64,000 nucleotides of DNA, taken from positions 6,168,001 to 6,232,000 of the forward strand of contig NZ_CP010979.1 of assembly GCF_000498395.2 (NCBI RefSeq), read 5' to 3'. Every line of letters starts with the position of its first letter. Within the stretch, counting starts at the first letter, position 1. The position numbers and the translations under genes were made by a program. Shown piece after piece: positions 41,723 to 49,374 of this stretch. A model generated the notes under the pieces. That model worked only from the letters and a program-made list of their open reading frames with translations. It was not told the DNA's origin and did no database searches. The DNA is from Pseudomonas putida S13.1.2. Its GTDB lineage: Bacteria; Pseudomonadota; Gammaproteobacteria; Pseudomonadales; Pseudomonadaceae.

Positions 41723-42598
41723 ATGTCCCTGTTCACCCCCCTTCGAGGCCTGCTGCTGGCCTGCGTGACCCTGGCCGGCCCGGTGCTGGCCGCCGAACCA
41801 TTGCAACTGGAGGTCTACAACCCCGGGCACGCGGCCATTTTTCCGGTCAGTTCGGTGATTGTCAGTGGCGAGCACGATGCCGTGCTGGTCGATGCCCAGT
41901 TCGGCAAGGCCCAGGCCCGGCAACTGGTGCAGCGCCTGCAGGCTGGCGGTAAACGCTTGACTACCATCTACATCAGCCACGGTGACCCTGACTATTACTT
42001 TGGCCTGGACACCCTGACCCAGGCCTTCCCCGACGCCAAGGTGCTGGCCTCTGCCGCCACGGTTGCACATATCCGCCAGACCATGGACGCCAAGCTGGCG
42101 TACTGGGGGCCGCAGATGGGGGCAGACAAACCGGCGCGACTGGTGTTGCCGCAGGTGCTCGAAGGCCAGCGCCTGACACTGGAAGGGCAGGCCCTGGACG
42201 TGGTTGGCCTGGACGGCCCGCAGCCAGACCGCAGCTTCGTGTGGATCCCGTCAATCAAGGCGGTGGTGGGTGGCGTGGTGGTGTCCGAGAACATTCATGT
42301 GTGGATGGCCGATACTCAATCGGCCAAGTCCCACGCCGACTGGCTTGGCACCTTGGCGCACATCGAAGCGCTGGGGCCACGCACGGTCATCCCGGGGCAC
42401 TTCCTGGGAGACAGCAGCCGTTCACTGCAGGCTGTGCGTTTCACCGCAGACTACATTCGTGGTTTCGATGCCGAAACCGCCAAGGCGAAAGACGCCAACG
42501 CGCTGATCGAGGCCATGAAGCAGCGTTACCCGGGCCTGGCCGATGAAAGCTCGCTGGAGCTCGGGGCCAAGGTCGCCAAGGGCGAGATGAAGTGGTAA
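41723..42598 (+). CDS. Exported MBL-fold metallo-hydrolase with atypical metal motif
   Basis: A 291-residue protein with a signal peptide (LLLACVTLAGPVLAAEPLQ). The metallo-beta-lactamase fold is visible: VIVSGEHDAVLVDAQFGKAQ, TTIYISHGDPDYYFGLDTL and GPRTVIPGHFLGD. The usual H-x-H-x-D-H site reads H-G-D-P-D-Y, lacking two of the histidines, so metal binding or chemistry may differ. ATG 41723 is preceded by AAGGCC. Probably periplasmic; divergent LysR gene probably regulates it. Confidence 0.78.
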   Translation: MSLFTPLRGLLLACVTLAGPVLAAEPLQLEVYNPGHAAIFPVSSVIVSGEHDAVLVDAQFGKAQARQLVQRLQAGGKRLTTIYISHGDPDYYFGLDTLTQAFPDAKVLASAATVAHIRQTMDAKLAYWGPQMGADKPARLVLPQVLEGQRLTLEGQALDVVGLDGPQPDRSFVWIPSIKAVVGGVVVSENIHVWMADTQSAKSHADWLGTLAHIEALGPRTVIPGHFLGDSSRSLQAVRFTADYIRGFDAETAKAKDANALIEAMKQRYPGLADESSLELGAKVAKGEMKW

Positions 42599-42626
42599 TT
42601 CCGTTCAATTGATGGAGAGTGTTCCC

Positions 42627-43241
42627 ATGAGCAAGATCGCAATCATCGGCGCCACTGGCCGCGCTGGTAGCCAGTTGCTGGAAGAAGCCCTGCGCCGTGG
42701 CCACAGTGTGCTGGCCATCGCCCGCGACCCTTCGCCACTGCAGGGGCGTGAAGGGGTGACCGTCAAGGCGCTGGATGCCAGGGACAGTGCGGCCCTGCAA
42801 GCGGCGGTAACGGGGGTGGACGCGGTGTTGAGCGCGGCGCATTTCTCGACCATCGAGCCGCATGCCATCATCGAGCCGGTCAAGCGGGCCGGGGTAAAGC
42901 GCCTGCTGGTGGTGGGTGGTGCCGGCAGCTTGTTGCTGCCGTCGGGGCATCGGGTGATCGACAGCCCGGACTTCCCGGAGGCCTACAAGGCCGAGGCCAC
43001 GGCCGGTGTGCGTTTTCTGGAAGCGTTGCAGCGCGACCCGAACCTGGACTGGACCTTCCTCTCACCGTCGGCGGAGTTTGTTGAAGGTGAGCGCAGCGGG
43101 CGCTACAAAGTGGGCAAGGATCATTTGCTGATCGGTGCGGATGGCAAGAGCTGGATCACCTTTGCCGACTATGCGATTGCCATGCTCGACGAGCTGGAAA
43201 GGCCGGCGCATTCGCGGCAGCGGTTTACCGTCGGGTATTGA
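42627..43241 (+). CDS. NAD(P)-binding oxidoreductase (NmrA/YwnB-like)
   Basis: A 204-residue Rossmann protein: IAIIGATGRAGSQLLEEALR is the G-x-x-G-x-x-G dinucleotide loop (residues 4-16), VLSAAHFSTIEPHA follows, and DWTFLSPSAEFVEGERSGRY matches the extended short-chain dehydrogenase group without a Tyr-x-x-x-Lys catalytic pair. Such proteins are NADPH-dependent reductases or redox sensors. It follows the MBL-fold gene by 28 bases, GGAGAG precedes the ATG, so they share a transcript. Confidence 0.82.
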   Translation: MSKIAIIGATGRAGSQLLEEALRRGHSVLAIARDPSPLQGREGVTVKALDARDSAALQAAVTGVDAVLSAAHFSTIEPHAIIEPVKRAGVKRLLVVGGAGSLLLPSGHRVIDSPDFPEAYKAEATAGVRFLEALQRDPNLDWTFLSPSAEFVEGERSGRYKVGKDHLLIGADGKSWITFADYAIAMLDELERPAHSRQRFTVGY

Positions 43242-43245
43242 GTCG

Positions 43246-43339
43246 CCTGCTTCGCGGGCATGCCCGCTCCCACAGGTACAGCACAGACTCCGAGGCCCAC
43301 ACTGTACCTGTGGGAGCGGGCGCGCCCGCGAAGAGGCCC
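43246..43339. repeat. REP pair (inverted)
   Basis: CTTCGCGGGCATGCCCGCTC plus CCACAGGTACAG and its inverted partner. It fills the gap between two convergent genes and touches the LysR stop. Confidence 0.9.
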
Positions 43340-44215
43340 TTATTGGCTAGCCTGGCTCTCCAGCCAGTCCAGTAACTCCATCAACCCTGGCGGCAAGCTT
43401 CTGGCCTGGCTCACCAGGTAATACCCTTTACCGGTCACCACCTTCAGCGCAAACGGCATGCACAGCCGCCCCCCGCGCAAGTCATCGCCAATCAGCGACC
43501 AGTCGCCGATGGCCACACCCGTCCCCTGCGAGGCCATGGCCATCGCCATGTCCAGTGTCTCGAAATGCTGCTTCGGCCCATGAGTGGCCAACGTCACCCC
43601 AGCGGCCTGTAGCCACAACTGCCAGTCATGTTCATCCCGCGAGGGGTGCAGCAGCATGTGTCGCGCCAGGTCTTCCACCTGCTGCAACGGTATCGGCCCC
43701 TCACGCAGCGAGGGGGCGCACACTGGCGTAAGTTGTTCATCGAACAGCTTGCGCACATGCAGCCCGTGATTTGGCGCATCGCCATAGACCACCGCCGCAT
43801 CGAAGCCCTCGCGACGAAAATCCACCCCATGTTGCACCGTGGTGGTCAGCTCCACCGGTACGTCCGGGCGCAAGGCCTGCCATTCCATCAGGCGCGGCAA
43901 TAGCCAGCGCATTACGCAGGTGGGGGCCTTGAGCTGCAAGGTGGTGTTGCGCCCACCCACTTCACGCACGCCTTGCTCAATCAGCGCGAACACCTGCTGT
44001 ACCCGAGGCAGCCAGTCCTGGCCTTCACGGGTCAGGCTAAGCCCGCGGGCCTGGCGCTGGAAAAGCGCATAACCCAGGTGCTCTTCGAGGGCGGCGATCT
44101 GGCGGCTGACGGCGCCTTGGGTGATGTGCAGCTGTTGCCCGGCACGGGTGAAATTGCAGTGCTGGGCGGTGACCAGAAAGGTATGCAGGGCGGGCAGGGG
44201 CGGGAGGCGTTTCAT
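43340..44215 (-). CDS. LysR-type transcriptional regulator (GcvA-like)
   Basis: A 291-residue LTTR starting MKRLPPLPALHTFLVTAQH, a typical GcvA/AmpR-like N-terminus, with helix-turn-helix NFTRAGQQLHITQGAVSRQI plus AALEEHLG. Divergent from the TPP enzyme gene at 44330 with 114 bases between; likely its regulator. The start at 44215 is chosen over a longer frame since it begins the conserved region. Confidence 0.87.
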   Translation of the reverse strand: MKRLPPLPALHTFLVTAQHCNFTRAGQQLHITQGAVSRQIAALEEHLGYALFQRQARGLSLTREGQDWLPRVQQVFALIEQGVREVGGRNTTLQLKAPTCVMRWLLPRLMEWQALRPDVPVELTTTVQHGVDFRREGFDAAVVYGDAPNHGLHVRKLFDEQLTPVCAPSLREGPIPLQQVEDLARHMLLHPSRDEHDWQLWLQAAGVTLATHGPKQHFETLDMAMAMASQGTGVAIGDWSLIGDDLRGGRLCMPFALKVVTGKGYYLVSQARSLPPGLMELLDWLESQASQ

Positions 44216-44329
44216 TGCGCTGAGCCATGATTGCAGGACATGGCTAGTATGTGTTTTTTTGCATTGTGGCGATAGCCGTCGCTTGGGTCCAATAAGGGCA
44301 TAATCCAACAAGATTCAGGGTGAAAAGCG

Positions 44330-45967
44330 ATGGCAACCTGCGGCGAAGTACTGGTCAATCTCCTTGAAGGCTATGGTGTGGACCATGTCTTCGGCATTCC
44401 CGGTGTACATACCGTGGAGCTGTATCGCGGCCTTGCCGGCTCGTCCATCCGCCACATCACCCCGCGCCACGAGCAGGGTGCCGGGTTCATGGCTGATGGC
44501 TATGCGCGTACCCGGGGCAAACCTGGGGTGTGCTTCATCATTACCGGCCCTGGCATGACCAACATCACCACAGCCATGGGCCAGGCGTATGCCGACTCGA
44601 TCCCGATGCTGGTGATTTCCAGCGTGCAGTCCCGGGACCAGCTGGGCGGTGGCCGCGGCAAGCTGCACGAGCTGCCCAACCAGGCGGCGCTGGTGTCGGG
44701 AGTGGCCGCGTTTTCTCACACCTTGATGAGTGCTGCAGACCTGCCGCAGGTGCTGGCGCGGGCATTTGCCGTGTTCGAGAGCGCCCGGCCACGCCCGGTG
44801 CATATCGAAATCCCGCTCGACGTGCTGGTGGAACCGGCGGACTTCCTGCTGCCGGGCCGTCCGGTGCGTGGCAGCCGGGCAGGGGCAGCGCCGCAGGCCG
44901 TGGCACAGATGGCCGAGCGCCTGGCAGGTGCCAAGCGGCCCTTGATCCTGGCGGGCGGTGGCGCGTTGGCCGCAGGTGCTGCGCTGGCGCGCCTGGCCGA
45001 ACACCTTCAGGCGCCAGTGGCGCTGACCATCAATGCCAAGGGTTTGCTGCCGGCCAGTCACCCGCTGCAGATCGGTTCGACCCAGTCGCTGCCGGCTACA
45101 CGGGCGCTGGTGGCTGAGGCCGACGTGGTGCTGGCGATCGGTACCGAATTGGCCGAAACCGATTATGACGTGACCTTCAAGGGTGGGTTCGAGATCCCGG
45201 GCAGCCTGCTGCGCATCGACATCGACCCGGACCAGACCGTGCGCAACTACTTGCCCGAGCTTGCGCTGGTGGCCGATGCCGAACTGGCTGCCGAAGCATT
45301 GCTGGGTGCCTTGCAGGCTCAGCCGCTACCCGTGCGTGAAAGCACTTGGGGTGTGGCTCGCGTAGCTTGCCTGCGCCAGGAACTGGCGGCAGGTTGGGAC
45401 CAGCCAACCCTGAGCCAGACGCGTCTGCTGAACGCGATTCTCGAGCGACTGCCCAATGCCGTGCTGGTAGGCGATTCGACGCAGCCGGTTTACACCGGCA
45501 ACCTGACCCTGGACATGCACCAGCCACGTCGCTGGTTCAATGCCTCCACCGGTTACGGCACCCTGGGTTACGCGCTGCCTGCGGCCATGGGCGCCTGGCT
45601 GGGGAGTGCGGAGGATATCGGCCAGCGCGCGCCTGCGGTGTGCCTGATTGGTGACGGTGGTTTGCAGTTCACCCTGCCGGAGCTGGCCAGCGCGGTGGAG
45701 GCGCAGGTGCCGTTGATCGTGCTGCTGTGGAATAACCAAGGGTACGAGGAGATCAAGAAGTACATGGTCAACCGGGCGATCGAGCCGGTCGGGGTAGATA
45801 TCCATACCCCGGACTTCCTCGGCGTGGCGCGGGCGTTGGGGGCTGCGGCGGAGCATGTGACCGACGTGAAGCAGCTGCAGGCGGCGCTGGGGCAGGCGGT
45901 GGAGCGCAAGGGGCCGACCTTGATTCAGGTTGACCAGAATCAGTGGCAGGAAACCGTGGCGGGTTGA
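44330..45967 (+). CDS. Thiamine pyrophosphate decarboxylase (5-guanidino-2-oxopentanoate decarboxylase-like)
   Basis: A 545-residue acetolactate synthase-like enzyme. N-terminal pyrimidine-binding domain with the catalytic glutamate in PRHEQGAGFMADGYAR, central domain (about 190-320), and C-terminal PP-binding domain with the metal motif GDGGLQFTLPELASAVEAQV then LLWNNQGYEEIK. It resembles AruI-type enzymes of the arginine transaminase pathway; annotation as plain acetolactate synthase catalytic subunit is the alternative. No small regulatory subunit follows, which argues against branched-chain biosynthesis. Confidence 0.75.
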   Translation: MATCGEVLVNLLEGYGVDHVFGIPGVHTVELYRGLAGSSIRHITPRHEQGAGFMADGYARTRGKPGVCFIITGPGMTNITTAMGQAYADSIPMLVISSVQSRDQLGGGRGKLHELPNQAALVSGVAAFSHTLMSAADLPQVLARAFAVFESARPRPVHIEIPLDVLVEPADFLLPGRPVRGSRAGAAPQAVAQMAERLAGAKRPLILAGGGALAAGAALARLAEHLQAPVALTINAKGLLPASHPLQIGSTQSLPATRALVAEADVVLAIGTELAETDYDVTFKGGFEIPGSLLRIDIDPDQTVRNYLPELALVADAELAAEALLGALQAQPLPVRESTWGVARVACLRQELAAGWDQPTLSQTRLLNAILERLPNAVLVGDSTQPVYTGNLTLDMHQPRRWFNASTGYGTLGYALPAAMGAWLGSAEDIGQRAPAVCLIGDGGLQFTLPELASAVEAQVPLIVLLWNNQGYEEIKKYMVNRAIEPVGVDIHTPDFLGVARALGAAAEHVTDVKQLQAALGQAVERKGPTLIQVDQNQWQETVAG

Positions 45968-45985
45968 ATCAAGGTTATTACCTGT

Positions 45986-46081
45986 GCGGGCCTCTTCGCG
46001 GGTGAACCCGCTCCCACAGGATCACCACAGCTTTCGAATACTGTGGCGATCCTGTGGGAGCGGGTTTACCCGCGAAGAGGC
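45986..46081. repeat. REP pair (inverted)
   Basis: GGGCCTCTTCGCGGGTGAAC plus CCGCTCCCACAGGATC, and inverted copy ending ACCCGCGAAGAGGCC. Between convergent genes. Confidence 0.92.
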
Positions 46082-46101
46082 CAGTACAGGAAAAACAGGA
46101 C

Positions 46102-47022
46102 TCAGCCAGCAGTAGCCCGCAACCGGGCCACATCCCGAATCGGCGGCGCGCCATACAGCCGGCTGTATTCACGGCTGAATTGCGACGGGCTTTCATACCC
46201 CACCCGATAGGCCGCCACCGCCGCCTCTAGCCCATCGTTGAGCATCAACCGCCGCGCCTCCTGCAGGCGCAGCTGCTTCTGGTACTGCAACGGGCTCATT
46301 GACGTCACGGCCTTGAAGCGGTGGTGCAAGGTCGACGTGCTGAGGTTGACCTCCCGGGCCAGGTCCTCGATGCGCAAGGGCAACTGGTAGTTATTGTTCA
46401 GCCAGGTAATGGCCTGGCAAACCCGGTGAGTCTGGCTGTTGGCCAAGGCAATCTCATATAGCCGGCAACCCTGCGGCCCACGCAGCAGGCGATAGAGAAT
46501 CTCGCGGCGGAACAGCGGCGCGAGCATGGCGATGTCGCGTGGGGTGTCCAGCAGGCGCAGCAGCCGCAGCAAGGCGTCGAGCAATGCGGCATCGGTCCTT
46601 TCCACATACAGACCACGGCCCGAGGGCCGGTTGGGTACCAGCATCGGCCCGCTTTCGGCGATCAGCTGGCTGATCTCGGCCGGGTCCAGGTCCATGCGCA
46701 GGCCCAGGCTTGGGTTCTCCGGGCTGGCGTCGAGCCTCACCCCGCTCAGCGGCAAGGTCACCGAGACCACCATGTAGTGCAGGGGGTCGTAGGCATACTG
46801 CTCGTCCCCCAGGAACAGGCTTTTGCTGCCCTGGGCAAGGATGCACAGCGCGGGTTGGGCCAAGGTCGGCACCGAGCGCACGTTCTCGGTGTAGCGCACC
46901 AGGTACAAGTCATCGATGGCCGATGCCGGGCCATGGGGGTCGCCGGCATGGCGGCGGATCAGCTCGGCCAGTTCCTGGCGCTGCAATTCCAGGGGCGGGT
47001 CGATGGACGTGGCGGTGGTCAT
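46102..47022 (-). CDS. AraC-family regulator with AraC_N domain
   Basis: A 306-residue regulator. Residues 15-165 form the AraC_N-type cupin domain (PALCILAQGSKSLFLGDEQY, SVTLPLSGVRL); the C-terminal 100 residues hold two helix-turn-helices (RIEDLAREVNLSTSTLHHRF and YRVGYESPSQFSREYSRLYG). Divergent from the small monooxygenase gene 200 bases away, so it may regulate that operon. Confidence 0.88.
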   Translation of the reverse strand: MTTATSIDPPLELQRQELAELIRRHAGDPHGPASAIDDLYLVRYTENVRSVPTLAQPALCILAQGSKSLFLGDEQYAYDPLHYMVVSVTLPLSGVRLDASPENPSLGLRMDLDPAEISQLIAESGPMLVPNRPSGRGLYVERTDAALLDALLRLLRLLDTPRDIAMLAPLFRREILYRLLRGPQGCRLYEIALANSQTHRVCQAITWLNNNYQLPLRIEDLAREVNLSTSTLHHRFKAVTSMSPLQYQKQLRLQEARRLMLNDGLEAAVAAYRVGYESPSQFSREYSRLYGAPPIRDVARLRATAG

Positions 47023-47094
47023 GATGGCGTTCCTCTACTGACCGACGCAGCATAGGTTTGGGCAAAGACGGGCGCTAGTCGAAAGCTGCACGTC

Positions 47095-47132
47095 GCTTGC
47101 CTGATCCTGCCGTGCTGCAGGATCAGGCAAGC
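47095..47132. promoter_or_regulatory. Perfect 16-bp inverted repeat in divergent promoter region
   Basis: GCTTGCCTGATCCTGC at 47095-47110 and its exact inverse at 47117-47132 around a six-base loop. Lies between the AraC gene and the ABM gene. Could be an operator, a terminator-like structure, or a miniature repeat. Confidence 0.5.
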
Positions 47133-47224
47133 GGCAAGCAGTAATGGCCTAACGCGCCGCGTGTGTGAGCCCCTAACCTTGGCAGCCTGGCTTTTCCGTC
47201 CGCCTGCTTCAAGGAGATTGTGCA

Positions 47225-47518
47225 ATGACCCTAAAACAACCGGTCACCCATCTTGCTTTCATCCGTGCCAGCAGCGGGCGCTCGGCAGAACTGGGCGCGC
47301 GCCTGCGCGACCTGCTCGAGCCCTCGCTGCGTGCGCCGGGTTGCCTGAGTTTCACGGTGCAGCGCTCCCAGGCCGATGCCGACCTGTGGTTGCTCAGTGG
47401 CAGCTGGCAGGATCAGCAGGCGATGAGTGGCTACTTTGCTTCGCCGACCCTTGAAGTGTTCGGCGAGCTGGTGCAGGCGCAGGTGGTCAGCAGCCTGGAC
47501 TTGCATACCTTCGATTGA
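47225..47518 (+). CDS. Antibiotic biosynthesis monooxygenase (ABM) domain protein
   Basis: A 97-residue single-domain protein of the ABM/YgiN group: HLAFIRASSGRSAELGARLRDL at the N-terminus, then APGCLSFTVQRSQADADLWLLSGSW. YgiN-type members act as quinol monooxygenases. GGAGATTGTGCA precedes the ATG. Followed after 49 bases by another small gene; divergent AraC gene. Confidence 0.8.
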   Translation: MTLKQPVTHLAFIRASSGRSAELGARLRDLLEPSLRAPGCLSFTVQRSQADADLWLLSGSWQDQQAMSGYFASPTLEVFGELVQAQVVSSLDLHTFD

Positions 47519-47567
47519 GGGTGGATGAGGTAAAGTGACGCCCTTGTTCAACCAAGCGGATAGCATC

Positions 47568-47798
47568 ATGGCACGTAGGGAATTCACTCATTTCGAAGCG
47601 GTATCGGCGATGGTGCCGGTGGACGGTGGCTACAACGCGGCCATTGCGGTCAAGGCCCTGGCCATGGGCGGCGCGCCGCGCTTTCACAAGGTCCTCGACG
47701 GGCAGGTGTTCAAGGGCGCCGTGGCCGCCGACGAAGCGGCCACGGCCGAGCTGCAGCGCCTGCAAGGCGTCAGCGAAGAGGGTGAACTGATCTGGTGA
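47568..47798 (+). CDS. Conserved small hypothetical protein
   Basis: A 76-residue protein starting MARREFTHFEAVSAMVPVDG, with YNAAIAVKALAMGGAPRFHK in the middle and an acidic C-terminus. No signal peptide or known motif. Ordered, not low-complexity. Its stop codon abuts the stop of the convergent flavin reductase gene (TGA-TCA with no base between). Confidence 0.65.
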   Translation: MARREFTHFEAVSAMVPVDGGYNAAIAVKALAMGGAPRFHKVLDGQVFKGAVAADEAATAELQRLQGVSEEGELIW

Positions 47799-48404
47799 TC
47801 AGGCCGGCGGGCGGCCCATCTTGAACAGGTTGCCCAGCTCGAAATAGTCCGCCGGGCCACCGCCACGCAGGATCGGTTCGGCGGCCGCGGTATCGTAGAT
47901 CCCGTTTTTCAGCAGGTGCTCGGCAATGTGCACCGCCACCACCTCACCGAGGATCAGCCAGCTGGGCACCAGTGCCTGGTCGGCCCGCTTGAGCTGGACG
48001 ATCTGGCTGACCTTGCACTCGAACGCCACCGGAGCTTCGCCTACGCGGGGCACGCTGACGATGCTCGACGGCGTGGCGGTAAGGCCGCTCAATTCAAACT
48101 CGCTCACTTCGGCAGCAACCGGCGCGCAGCTCTGGTTCATCTGCTCGGCCAGTGGGCGGGTGGCCAGGTTCCAGACGAATTCGCCGGTCTGCTCGATGTT
48201 GTTCAGGCTGTCTTTGCGCCCGACACTGCAGAAACCGATGATCGGCGGGATGTAATTGAAGGCGTTGAAGAAGCTGTAGGGCGCCAGGTTCAGGCGGCCT
48301 TCGCGGTCATGCGAGGAAATCCAGCCGATAGGGCGGGGGCCGACGATGGCGTTGAACGGGTCGTGGGGCAGGCCGTGGCCTTTGGCAGGTTCGTAGTAAT
48401 ACAT
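47799..48404 (-). CDS. Flavin reductase family protein
   Basis: A 201-residue FMN-binding split-barrel protein: MYYYEPAKGHGLPHDPFNAI then VGPRPIGWISSHDREGRLNL (the family loop), then APYSFFNAFNYIPPIIGFCS. Members supply reduced flavin to two-component oxygenases or act as flavoredoxins. ATG 48404 starts the domain directly; the upstream frame is not needed. Zero spacing at the 3' end with the preceding convergent gene. Confidence 0.87.
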   Translation of the reverse strand: MYYYEPAKGHGLPHDPFNAIVGPRPIGWISSHDREGRLNLAPYSFFNAFNYIPPIIGFCSVGRKDSLNNIEQTGEFVWNLATRPLAEQMNQSCAPVAAEVSEFELSGLTATPSSIVSVPRVGEAPVAFECKVSQIVQLKRADQALVPSWLILGEVVAVHIAEHLLKNGIYDTAAAEPILRGGGPADYFELGNLFKMGRPPA

Positions 48405-48483
48405 CTGTGCTGGGCTTGGTGGCCCTACCTCCTGGTGGACAAGGTGCCTAGTGTGCCAAGCCTGTGCTCGCCTGCAAATGATC

Positions 48484-48505
48484 AAGCCCGGCCGAAGCCG
48501 GGCTG
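48484..48505 (-). terminator. Weak hairpin after repeat-protein gene
   Basis: GCCCGGC and GCCGGGC stem with a CGAA loop located 20 bases after the stop on the minus strand. The following bases (TTGATCATTT) form only a poor U-tract. Confidence 0.5.
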
Positions 48506-48522
48506 GGTGCTCGCATCAGGTA

Positions 48523-48810
48523 TCAGCTGATGCGGTGGGCGTTGGTGCGGTCGAAGCCGTCTTCGGCGAAGCGTTGGCCACCGGTACGGTCGAAGCCATC
48601 TTCAGCAAAACGCTGGCCGCCAGTGCGGTCGAAACCGTCTTCAGCGAAACGTTGGCCTCCGGTGCGGTCAAAGCCGTCTTCAGCGTAGCTGGCGGACTGA
48701 GTTTGAGCCGCGGCAAAGGTGTGAGCGCTGGTACGGTCGAAGCCATCTTCGGCGAAGGCGCCAGTTGCGAAAACCGAGAGGGCCAGGGTGAGGATCAGTT
48801 TGTTTTTCAT
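48523..48810 (-). CDS. Secreted EDGFDRT tandem-repeat protein
   Basis: A 95-residue protein. MKNKLILTLALSVFATGAFA is a Sec signal peptide with cleavage after A20, so the mature protein begins EDGFDRT. It contains five EDGFDRT units: one with linker SAHTFAAAQTQSASYA, three with linker GGQRFA (13-residue period), and a last one ending NAHRIS. The three identical middle units use different synonymous codons at many third positions, which means the peptide and not the DNA is conserved. Mature repeats are acidic, and every unit follows an Ala, as at the signal cleavage. I know no function; could be a periplasmic structural peptide, metal or ligand binder, or a processed polyprotein. Confidence 0.85.
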   Translation of the reverse strand: MKNKLILTLALSVFATGAFAEDGFDRTSAHTFAAAQTQSASYAEDGFDRTGGQRFAEDGFDRTGGQRFAEDGFDRTGGQRFAEDGFDRTNAHRIS

Positions 48811-49038
48811 GGTCGTTGCTCCGGGGTTCGAGAAGTTGTTTGTTTCTATGGGTTTAATCCTACGCCGATTAATTTGATTAAAAAGCGCAAAAAATAGCGT
48901 TTAAAAATCGAATAAATCGATGTATTTGGGCAGGCTTCGCGTGGGTCAGGCAGCGGTGTCATTCAGTTTCCGCAAGCCCTCGCGTTGTCGTTTCGTCAGC
49001 CATCGCAGCTTGAAGGTCGGGAATTAAAGGGGTGTTAA

Positions 49039-49212
49039 CAGCGAAGTATCTTGTTTCAAAGCGACTTCCTCACCAAACCCCATGAAAAGGGCGGCCTGGA
49101 CTTCGGCACAATCGGTTCGTCGGCCGTGCTGGGCGGGGTGCTGCTGGTGCTCGTGCTGATGGCCACCTGGTACCAGCGTCGGGAACCGCGCCAGGTGTTG
49201 GAGATGTCCTGA
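49039..49212 (+). pseudogene. Remnant of a multi-pass membrane protein (C-terminal end only)
   Basis: Frame with stop at 49210-49212 reads DFLTKPHEKGGLDFGTIGSS then AVLGGVLLVLVLMATWYQRR EPRQVLEMS, a membrane helix followed by a basic tail. This looks like the last helix of an uncharacterised membrane-anchored protein family (COG4705-like, from memory). The frame is closed upstream by TAA at 49036 and has no credible start, so the rest of the gene has been lost. Confidence 0.55.
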
Positions 49213-49230
49213 ACAGGCTTTGAGGCACGA

Positions 49231-49295
49231 GTGAGCCGATTAAACATCCTATTCGGCTCACAGGATGAGCCGAATAGGATGTTTAATCGGCTCAC
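49231..49295. repeat. Perfect 30-bp inverted repeat with 5-bp centre
   Basis: Arms 49231-49260 and 49266-49295 are exact inverses around CAGGA. Each arm also has inverted ends of its own (TGAGCCGA ... TCGGCTCA), giving cruciform potential at two levels. Located between a gene remnant and a terminator, possibly the scar of a mobile element. Confidence 0.85.
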
Positions 49296-49319
49296 AGCGA
49301 GATGATTGTTGATCGAACA

Positions 49320-49361
49320 AATGAAAAGGGCGCACCTGGAACGGTGCGCCCTTTTCATTTC
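49320..49361. terminator. Bidirectional intrinsic terminator with 18-bp stem
   Basis: Stem AAATGAAAAGGGCGCACC with exact inverse around TGGAAC. U-rich flanks on both strands. Ends the permease transcript. Confidence 0.92.
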
Positions 49362-49374
49362 AGCAGCTTCACAT

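Larger units (their letters stand above)
48811..49374. other. Intergenic region with gene remnant, palindrome and terminator
   Basis: A 564-base stretch: first the AT-rich promoter of the repeat protein (48830-48920), then a featureless part to about 49035, then a coding remnant, a perfect 30-base inverted repeat and a long bidirectional terminator. Confidence 0.55.
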
